Assembly (NCBI GenBank): GCA_037380725.1
Contig: JARRRL010000185.1
Location: 1-10,790 of the forward strand
Reading direction: 5' to 3'
DNA from: JARRRL01 sp037380725
GTDB taxonomy: Bacteria; Pseudomonadota; Gammaproteobacteria; Pseudomonadales; JANQJO01
Length of the DNA: 10,790 bases
This document shows positions 1 through 4,932 of the stretch, piece after piece (within the stretch, counting starts at the first letter, position 1; every line of letters begins with the position of its first letter). The notes beneath the pieces were generated by a model that was not told where the DNA came from, did no database searches, and saw only the letters and a list, made by a program, of their open reading frames with translations. The translations under genes were made by a program, and so were the position numbers.

Positions 1-1
1 G

Positions 2-205
2 TATGCGTTGCAAGTGGCCATAGCACTGTGGATGTTGGAAAAACAACGATTGCCACATGCTCGAATTGATCGGTATGCGCGTTGTGTTCAGTCCTTGGGT
101 TTGTGCCTTGGTAAAGTGGGAGATTATTGTGCTTTTCAAAGCGTGATGGTGGTAGAGAAAGATGAGGGTAACCAGTATCAGTGCACAGTATTTGAAAAAG
201 CATGA
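2..205 (+). CDS. C-terminal tail of an unrecognised protein (5' partial)
   Basis: The frame is open from the left edge of the window and ends at TGA 203-205, giving about 67 residues that begin YALQVAIALWMLEKQ and end QCTVFEKA. I do not recognise the family. The piece starts with a hydrophobic/helical stretch and ends with a mixed segment rich in Val, Cys and charged residues that looks like a short beta-rich end of a soluble protein. A TTG at position 8 could in principle start a 65-residue protein, but no Shine-Dalgarno can lie upstream inside the window, and the frame is open on both sides of it, so a gene tail is the simpler reading. The next gene starts 92 bp downstream on the same strand after a G/T-rich spacer. 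Coding status is moderately supported; function is unknown. Confidence 0.5.
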   Translation, partial: YALQVAIALWMLEKQRLPHARIDRYARCVQSLGLCLGKVGDYCAFQSVMVVEKDEGNQYQCTVFEKA

Positions 206-297
206 TGGCGGTGCGTGGTGTGTTGTACGTGTTGTGTTGGTGTTTTTTGCCATTCAATGTGACCTTAAATCGGAAAGTATAACCAGTGAGGTGAAAG

Positions 298-777
298 ATG
301 AATGATCGTGTTATGTTTGAAGCTACCCACAGCGTGCAAAGTGCTGCGCGTTGTGGAACCGTTTATGAAATTTGGACGGATGTGCAGCGTTGGCCAGAAT
401 GGGATTTGGCATTGGTGAAGTGTGATATTGAGGGTGAATTTAAAGTAGGAGCAAAACTGCAGATTACACCGCAAAATGCTCCAAATCCAGTTGATGCGAT
501 CATCACGGAGCTTGAAGAGAACGCCCTGTTTACCGATGAGGCATCGATGCCATTTGGAAAAGTATCGTTTATTCATGAGCTTCGTGCCGAGCAAAACGGC
601 TGTGTGATCACACACACGATTCGTGCGTTTGTTGAAAAAGAACAGGCGGTTTTTTTCGGGGAAAATATTTTTTCCAATATGGAAAAAGGCTTGGCGCCTT
701 CTGTGGAAGCCTTAGCACAAATGGCTGATAAAAAAGAGGCGCTTAAACGGCACACCGAATCCCTTCAATCTGCTTGA
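298..777 (+). CDS. SRPBCC (START/polyketide cyclase-like) family protein
   Basis: A 159-residue soluble protein with the look of the SRPBCC fold: an N-terminal strand (VMFEATHSV), a helix carrying the signature IWTDVQRWPEWD at residues 25-36, paired strands (residues 40-110) and a long C-terminal helix ending near residue 150. The W-x2-W-D motif after 'I/V-W-x-D-V' is typical of polyketide cyclase/dehydrase-like members, which bind hydrophobic ligands in a deep pocket; the ligand cannot be told from sequence. Length is usual for single-domain members, and there is no signal peptide or membrane segment, so it should be cytoplasmic. ATG 298 is chosen because GAGGTG lies at 288-293 at good spacing. 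The following EVE gene starts 86 bp later beyond a strong hairpin, so co-transcription is possible but not shown. Family call is confident, role unknown. Confidence 0.82.
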   Translation: MNDRVMFEATHSVQSAARCGTVYEIWTDVQRWPEWDLALVKCDIEGEFKVGAKLQITPQNAPNPVDAIITELEENALFTDEASMPFGKVSFIHELRAEQNGCVITHTIRAFVEKEQAVFFGENIFSNMEKGLAPSVEALAQMADKKEALKRHTESLQSA

Positions 778-805
778 GATGCCGCTCAAGTTTAACAGTA
801 GCTGG

Positions 806-838
806 CACAGCTGCTCGCGAATACTGTGAGCGGCTGTG
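806..838 (+). other. Strong hairpin between the SRPBCC and EVE genes
   Basis: Arms 806-818 (CACAGCTGCTCGC) and 826-838 (GTGAGCGGCTGTG) pair along all 13 positions, with two G-U wobbles, around a 7-base loop. No T-tract follows, so it is not a standard intrinsic terminator. It could be an mRNA stabiliser or processing site between two co-transcribed genes, or a factor-dependent stop. It lies in the stretch upstream of the start I chose for the EVE gene, which supports that shorter start. Confidence 0.5.
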
Positions 839-863
839 TGCGTGTTTGCAGTGGGTATGTATA

Positions 864-1289
864 ATGGATGAGCGATATTGGGTTATTGTCGCGTCTTACG
901 ATCACGTTCAGAAAGGTAAATCAGAAGGGTTTGCTCAAGCGTGCCACGGTAAGCCCGGTCCGCTTAGGCGCATGCGCCGGGGGGATGGCGTGATTTTTTA
1001 TTCCTCCAAAATGAAATTTCAACAGTCTGAGCTGTGTCAAAAATTTACTGCTCTGGGAACCGTGCGTGATGATGAGGTTTTTCAGTTTAAAATGAGTGAT
1101 AATTTTGTTCCGTTTAGACGACGAATCGATTTTATTGATTGTGATGAGGTACCGATTCGCCCACTGATTGAGCGTTTGTGTTTTATTAAAAGAAAAAGTC
1201 ATTGGGGAACAGCTTTTCGCTATGGTTTTATTGAAATACCCCGAGAGGATTTTGAGCTGATTAGCACAGAAATGGGCGCGGTCGCTTAA
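864..1289 (+). CDS. EVE domain-containing protein (UPF0310-like)
   Basis: A 141-residue protein consisting of one EVE domain, a PUA-like fold related to YTH and ASCH domains that bind modified or structured nucleic acid. Visible family marks are YWVIVAS at residues 5-11, GKPGPLRRMRRGDG in the middle, an aromatic/acidic 'FTALGTVRDDEVF' segment, PFRRRIDF, and the conserved C-terminal KSHWGTAFRYGFIEI. Length fits stand-alone UPF0310 proteins. The frame is open back to a TTG at 774, but the extra 30 residues are Cys/Arg-rich, unlike the family, and are encoded by a hairpin-rich region, so I start at ATG 864, where the family homology begins; the Shine-Dalgarno there (AGTGGG, about 850-855) is weak. 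No catalytic residues are expected. A role in recognising modified bases is a family-level inference, not shown here. Confidence 0.85.
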   Translation: MDERYWVIVASYDHVQKGKSEGFAQACHGKPGPLRRMRRGDGVIFYSSKMKFQQSELCQKFTALGTVRDDEVFQFKMSDNFVPFRRRIDFIDCDEVPIRPLIERLCFIKRKSHWGTAFRYGFIEIPREDFELISTEMGAVA

Positions 1290-1304
1290 CGCTGCGATAA
1301 GCCT

Positions 1305-1340
1305 ACAGCAAAGCTCTGCGCTTAGATTGAGCTTTGCTGT
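1305..1340. terminator. Probable terminator hairpin between convergent genes
   Basis: A perfect 12-bp inverted repeat: ACAGCAAAGCTC at 1305-1316 and GAGCTTTGCTGT at 1329-1340, with a 12-base loop. It sits 15 bases after the EVE stop and 62 bases from the end of the minus-strand pseudogene, where a shared terminator is expected. Neither side has a clean T-run, so intrinsic termination would be weak; the position is the main argument. Confidence 0.5.
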
Positions 1341-1401
1341 TTGCACGCCTTTCAAGCACGCTTGCGCAGAGCGGCTCGATGAACGGTTCAGAATTGCGTT
1401 A

Positions 1402-1750
1402 TTAGGGTAAAACGCCTCCGACGGCGCTAGTCATTTTACCGATCAGGAAATCTTTCGCTTCATCGGGAGTCAGCTTTACTTTCTCAGCGTAGGCAATGAG
1501 TCGATTCTCATGGTAGCATAACCTGCTACAGCGCCAAGGCCTGCGCCAGCTTCGCTCGATAGCGATTTGGACGCTTCGTCACCATACGCTCTGATGTTTA
1601 TTTGAAGTAAATATTGAGCAGATTTTAGGCTGTTGGTGAGGCCGAGCGTTCCCGTGTAAGCTGATCCAATGTGGAGCATCCGTGAAAAGTCAATGCCCCT
1701 AACGCAATGATTGCTCTACAAAAGTGGCTGCCATACTTTGAAATCGACAT
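1402..1750 (-). pseudogene. Frameshifted small lipoprotein gene
   Basis: Read on the minus strand, ATG 1750-1748 is preceded by AAGGAG (1767-1762, 11-base spacing) and opens a lipoprotein-like signal: basic start (MSISKYGSHFCR), hydrophobic core (AIIALGALTF), then HGCSTLDQL with a plausible lipid-acceptor Cys. That frame stops after 41 codons. A second frame (ATG at 1679, stop at 1476) then carries KSAQYLLQINIRAYGDEASK and the glycine-rich EAGAGLGAVAGYA. A third frame carries YHENRLIAYAEKVKLTPDEA, then KDFLIGKMTSAVGGVLP and a stop at 1402-1404. The three pieces follow one another in order, and the span is 349 bases, not a multiple of three. The simplest reading is one lipoprotein of about 116 residues broken by two single-base losses. 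I do not recognise its family. Sequencing errors are an alternative to true decay. Confidence 0.6.
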
Positions 1751-1779
1751 TACAATATATTCTCCTTCTTATCAAGTAT

Positions 1780-2013
1780 TCAAGGGGCCTGCCAGCAAAC
1801 GCAGTACTCAAAATATGCGGTCCTGTTCTTGATTAACAAAATGTACAATGGTTTAGTCACGCCATGGTTTGTTATGCAATAGTCTGCGCTGTCTTTGCAT
1901 AGACTGGATAAATTGTAAACCATAGCATATGGTGAACCCACGAAAATGTGAGGGTCAATGTTACAACCCATGACCGATACGCCCGTGGATAGGACAGTAA
2001 AAACGAAATAAAT
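1780..2013 (-). pseudogene. Possible remnant of a second lipoprotein gene
   Basis: On the minus strand an open frame ending at TCA 1780-1782 encodes a hydrophobic stretch IYFVFTVLSTGVSVMGC followed by NIDPHIFVGSPYAMVYNLSS and a Cys-rich tail. The first part looks like a lipoprotein signal with the lipidated Cys in VMGC, but no ATG, GTG or TTG lies upstream in this frame; the first ATG (1971) is inside the lipobox. One frame over, a TTG at 2024 begins MKSRFISFLLS, a normal signal start, so a single frameshift near 1990 could have split the gene. It lies just upstream of the other broken lipoprotein gene in the same direction, as in a decayed pair. I weighed a YceK/YidQ-like small lipoprotein but cannot support it. 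Low confidence that this was ever a gene. Confidence 0.28.
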
Positions 2014-2168
2014 CTGGATTTCAAGTGCAATAATACCATAAATACATTCAATTGGTTTTATCGTATTTTGTATGGCGCAATTTAAGAATGCGTCGAATTA
2101 TGAAGCACGCAAAAAATAAAATATGAGCTCTGATTTTTTTAACCCATTTATCCACGGCAGGAGACAAT

Positions 2169-3569
2169 ATGCCAAGTTTTCATTGGACAACCGAGTCAGT
2201 ATTATTCATGACGGTCATGAGTGCCGTGTTGTTTGCGGTCGGTTTTTTATTGGCGATGCTGTTACAGGCGCGTAAAGTGGCGCAGCTGAGCGTGCAATGG
2301 GAAAGTGATCATCGTGCATATGAGCAAATTCGTACGGCTTCCGCTGACCTTGAAGCGCAGCTCAAGCAGGTGGAATGCCGCGCACAGCAGTCTGCGCTGA
2401 CTGAAGGAAAACAATCTGAACAAATCAATAACCTGCGGGCTACCGAGCAGCGCCTCAGTGCGGAACTGGAGGAGCGCAAAGAGGCTTTGTTGGCGCTGCA
2501 GATGAAACTGGAGGTGATGCATCAGCAGCAGCACCTTCTGAATAGCCAATATACTAAATTGAAGACGGAGCAAGATGAGCGCGAAGCCAGTCACGCACGT
2601 GAAGTGGCCAATTTCGAAAAACAAAAAGCGGATTTGACGGCGCAATTTAAAGTCATTTCCAATGAAATTTTAGAAGCCAAGGCCAGATCGTTACAAGAAA
2701 GCAGCCACCTGACGCTCAAGGCGGTCATGAATCCGTTTCAACAATCGGTCGATAGTTTTAAGAAAGAAGTGCAGGACATTCATCATCGTGAGACCACGCA
2801 GCAGGGTGAGTTGCGCAAAGAGTTGGCCTCGCTAAAAGAACTAAACCAAAAAATCACAACGGAAGCACATGAACTGGCTACGGCGCTGCGCGGACAAAAA
2901 AAGTACTTGCCGCAGAATAAACACCTGATTATTGATGCCAAAGTGTCGTTGAACGCTTACACGCGCTTCGTGAACACGTCAGACCCGCTCGAGCGTGAAC
3001 AAGCCATCCAGGAGCACGTTCGCGCTGTGACTGGGCGAATCAAAGAGTTGGCTGAACGCGATTATGGGAATCTACCTGGTCTTAATTCACCGGAAATGGT
3101 GTTCATGTTTATACCCATTGAGTCTGCTTTTGTTGAAGCACTCAAAGCGGATGAAACGTTGTTCCAGCGGGCCATTGAAAACAATGTGTTGGTGGCAACG
3201 CCCACCACCTTGCTCACGAGTTTGAACATCGTGCGGCAACTGTGGCGTTACGAAGATCAAAATAAGCACACGGCGGCCTTAGCCAATAAAGCGGAAGCCG
3301 TCTTTAAAAAATTGAATACGTTTTTGGGCAGTTTTGAAAAAATAAAAAAAGGTTTGGATGGTGCCATGGAAGCGTACTGCAAAGCCGAGAATCAATTGGT
3401 CAGTGGTAAAGGGAATTTAGTGAAGCACGTGGGTGAATTTAAGAATTTGGCGCCCGCAATCAAAGCTGAGTTACCCAGTTATTTTGTTGAAAAAGCCGAG
3501 TTGGAGGTTGATTATACGGAGTCGGAGCCAACGGCCCATCCTCGGAACTTGCCTCCCCCCAACGCATAA
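2169..3569 (+). CDS. rmuC: RmuC family DNA recombination protein with internal deletion
   Basis: RmuC proteins are inner-membrane-anchored, coiled-coil proteins with a nuclease-like domain; in E. coli rmuC limits recombination at inverted repeats. Here 466 residues show one N-terminal membrane segment (about 9-33), a long Gln/Glu/Lys-rich coiled coil (about 36-170), and the conserved core: LKELNQKITTEAHELATALRG to residue 242, IDAKVSLNAYTRF from residue 255, RDYGNLPGL, MVFMFIPIESAF, ATPTTLLTSLNIVRQLWRYE and VSGKGNLVKHVGEFK. Between 'ALRGQKK' (to 245) and 'YLPQNKHLIIDAK' (from 246) the family block with the GNWGE motif and the PDV acidic residue is missing, roughly 45-55 residues, with frame kept. 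The IDAK lysine (K258) remains, but a PD-(D/E)xK-type site would be incomplete. AGGAG at 2159-2163 supports ATG 2169. It stands alone: decayed genes lie upstream, and a new promoter follows for flgJ. Confidence 0.9.
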   Translation: MPSFHWTTESVLFMTVMSAVLFAVGFLLAMLLQARKVAQLSVQWESDHRAYEQIRTASADLEAQLKQVECRAQQSALTEGKQSEQINNLRATEQRLSAELEERKEALLALQMKLEVMHQQQHLLNSQYTKLKTEQDEREASHAREVANFEKQKADLTAQFKVISNEILEAKARSLQESSHLTLKAVMNPFQQSVDSFKKEVQDIHHRETTQQGELRKELASLKELNQKITTEAHELATALRGQKKYLPQNKHLIIDAKVSLNAYTRFVNTSDPLEREQAIQEHVRAVTGRIKELAERDYGNLPGLNSPEMVFMFIPIESAFVEALKADETLFQRAIENNVLVATPTTLLTSLNIVRQLWRYEDQNKHTAALANKAEAVFKKLNTFLGSFEKIKKGLDGAMEAYCKAENQLVSGKGNLVKHVGEFKNLAPAIKAELPSYFVEKAELEVDYTESEPTAHPRNLPPPNA

Positions 3570-3605
3570 ACCCCAAATTGTAAAAATCGCGCTATCGTTG
3601 TATTC

Positions 3606-3665
3606 GCAGCACTTGTGTACACAGCACTTGTATACACAGCACTTGTATACACAGCACTTATGTAC
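3606..3665. repeat. Four tandem 15-bp repeats upstream of the flgJ promoter
   Basis: Four head-to-tail 15-bp units fill 60 bp: GCAGCACTTGTGTAC, ACAGCACTTGTATAC, ACAGCACTTGTATAC and ACAGCACTTATGTAC. The two middle units are identical and the outer ones differ by one to three bases. Across the unit joins the sequence forms a palindromic core of type TGTRTACA. There are no spacers, so this is not a CRISPR array. The block begins 36 bases after the rmuC stop and lies about 58-117 bases upstream of the predicted sigma-54 start, where enhancer-binding activators usually sit. A neutral minisatellite is the alternative. Confidence 0.9.
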
Positions 3666-3695
3666 GCAACCCGTTTATCACCTGTGAGCCAGCGC

Positions 3696-3712
3696 TTGGC
3701 ATTTTTTATGCA
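3696..3712 (+). promoter_or_regulatory. Sigma-54 (RpoN) type promoter for flgJKL
   Basis: TTGGCATTTTTTATGCA matches the sigma-54 pattern TTGGCAC-N5-TTGCA: the -24 element is TTGGCA, the GG and GC pairs are exactly 10 bases apart, and the -12 element is ATGCA. Transcription would start near 3723, leaving a leader of about 48 bases before flgJ with its GGGGAGGTG ribosome site at 3755-3763. Flagellar genes of polar flagellates are commonly RpoN-dependent through FleQ/FlrA or FleR/FlrC, which fits. The T-run also follows a 4-bp GCCA/TGGC mini-hairpin, so weak termination of rmuC is another possible use. Confidence 0.62.
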
Positions 3713-3770
3713 TAGCAATTGATGCAGAGAAAAACCGATGTGATTCTACAGAGCGGGGAGGTGTGGGTGC

Positions 3771-4910
3771 ATGACGTGGCGTTTTGATGGGGGTACATCC
3801 AGTTCGATGCAGGGCGCGCAATTTTATGCCGATCAGGCGGCCTTGAAGGGCTTGTCGCACAGCACGAATCAAGCGGAAGGGGTTGAAAAGGCTGCGCGGG
3901 AATTTGAAGGCTTGTTCATCAATTTGGTGTTTAAAAGCATGCGCGAAGCCAACGCGGTTTTTGAAACCGACAGCGTGTTCAACAGCCGAGAAACGAATTT
4001 CTATCGCGATATGCTTGATTCACAGCTCAGTGCGGAATTGGCGCGAGGCGGCGGAATTGGTTTAGCGCAGATTATGATGCGCCAAATGATGCCACCGGAT
4101 TCGGTAGGCCTCGAAGCGCAATCGGCGCAATCTGCATACCACGTTACTGAGCCGGGTATTACTTTGGATCGAGCGCGTATGGTGCCGGGGAAAGCGTCAG
4201 AAAGGGCGTCAAGCGAGACGCCTGGAGACACGAATGCGACCGGCTCCGTGTTTCCCAATGCGGATACGCAGGCTTTATATGGGGATGCAGAAAGCTTGCT
4301 CTCAATGCGACATCAATCGGACAGCGCGCCAGTGAAAACCGTTCAAGCTGATCCGGTGGACTTGTCAGAACCGATTGATTCACCGGAACGTTTTATTGAA
4401 GCCGTCTGGTCGCAGGCGGAATCCGCCGCACGTCAATTGAATGTCGATCCGGGGGTTTTGGTGGCGCAGGCTGCTCTGGAAACGGGGTGGGGTAAGCACA
4501 TTATGTCAGACGGGCAGGGCGGCAGCAGTCATAATTTATTTGGTGTGAAAGCGGGTCGGGCGACTGTCGCTCGGGTGACGCAGCAGACCACCGAATACGT
4601 AAATGCCCAAGCGCAGAAAGAGCATGCCGATTTTCGCGTCTATGACTCGTTTGCGAGCAGTTTCAATGATTACGTGAATTTGTTGAAGCGAAATCCGCGT
4701 TATACACAAGCCTTACAGGTGAGCCAGAACAGTGAGGCCTTCGTGCAGGCTTTACATACAGCGGGTTACGCAACGGATCCACAGTATACGACCAAAGTCA
4801 TGCAGATTTATCAGGGTTTGCCCGCGAAGTTGGCGCGAATTGTGCTGGCTAATCCGGAGACAGAAGTTAATTCGGAATCCACCTCGACGCTTGCACAGCG
4901 GGACGCGTAA
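3771..4910 (+). CDS. flgJ: Flagellar rod assembly protein/muramidase FlgJ
   Basis: FlgJ acts in the periplasm: its N-terminal half scaffolds rod assembly, and its C-terminal half is a peptidoglycan hydrolase (glucosaminidase/muramidase fold) that opens the wall for the rod. In this 379-residue protein the rod-binding domain spans about 36-105 (AAREFEGLFINLVFKSMREA, then FYRDMLDSQLSAELARGGGI). A variable, acidic linker of about 100 residues follows, and the hydrolase domain covers about 204-355 with AQAALETGWGKH (catalytic Glu at E237), SSHNLFGVKAG, DFRVYDSFASSFNDYVNLL, NPRYTQAL and AGYATDPQYTTKVMQIY. All expected motifs are present. The tail after 355 is unconserved. ATG 3771 has GGGGAGGTG seven bases upstream. 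The gene is 22 bp from flgK, so the two are probably co-transcribed from the sigma-54-type promoter. Unusually, it follows rmuC rather than flgI. Confidence 0.95.
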   Translation: MTWRFDGGTSSSMQGAQFYADQAALKGLSHSTNQAEGVEKAAREFEGLFINLVFKSMREANAVFETDSVFNSRETNFYRDMLDSQLSAELARGGGIGLAQIMMRQMMPPDSVGLEAQSAQSAYHVTEPGITLDRARMVPGKASERASSETPGDTNATGSVFPNADTQALYGDAESLLSMRHQSDSAPVKTVQADPVDLSEPIDSPERFIEAVWSQAESAARQLNVDPGVLVAQAALETGWGKHIMSDGQGGSSHNLFGVKAGRATVARVTQQTTEYVNAQAQKEHADFRVYDSFASSFNDYVNLLKRNPRYTQALQVSQNSEAFVQALHTAGYATDPQYTTKVMQIYQGLPAKLARIVLANPETEVNSESTSTLAQRDA

Positions 4911-4932
4911 TCCATGCGCAGGATAAAATAGC

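Noticed and set aside
265..615. Minus-strand 116-residue frame over the SRPBCC gene
   Set aside because: It lies opposite a clear family member with a good ribosome site and has the unpatterned composition of a shadow frame.
774..863. Longer EVE protein starting at TTG 774
   Set aside because: The extra 30 residues are Cys/Arg-rich, do not resemble EVE proteins and are encoded across a strong hairpin; ATG 864 fits the family start.
1291..1300. Sigma-28-like -10 word (TGCGATAA) after the EVE gene
   Set aside because: No TAAA element lies at the required spacing upstream, and no gene follows on the + strand.
2041..2168. Sigma-70 promoter for rmuC
   Set aside because: TAAAAT at 2117-2122 could be a -10 element but the -35 position (TCGAAT) is poor; I could not support a specific site.
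3606..3665. CRISPR-like array
   Set aside because: Units are directly adjacent with no spacers, and no cas genes are visible.
3688..3706. Intrinsic terminator of rmuC (GCCA/TGGC stem plus T-run)
   Set aside because: The stem is only 4 bp; the same bases fit a sigma-54 promoter far better. Kept as a secondary possibility in the promoter entry.
3512..3718. Minus-strand frame with a repeated SAVYT peptide
   Set aside because: It is produced by the 15-bp repeat, whose length is a multiple of three, and overlaps the end of rmuC; no ribosome site or family resemblance.
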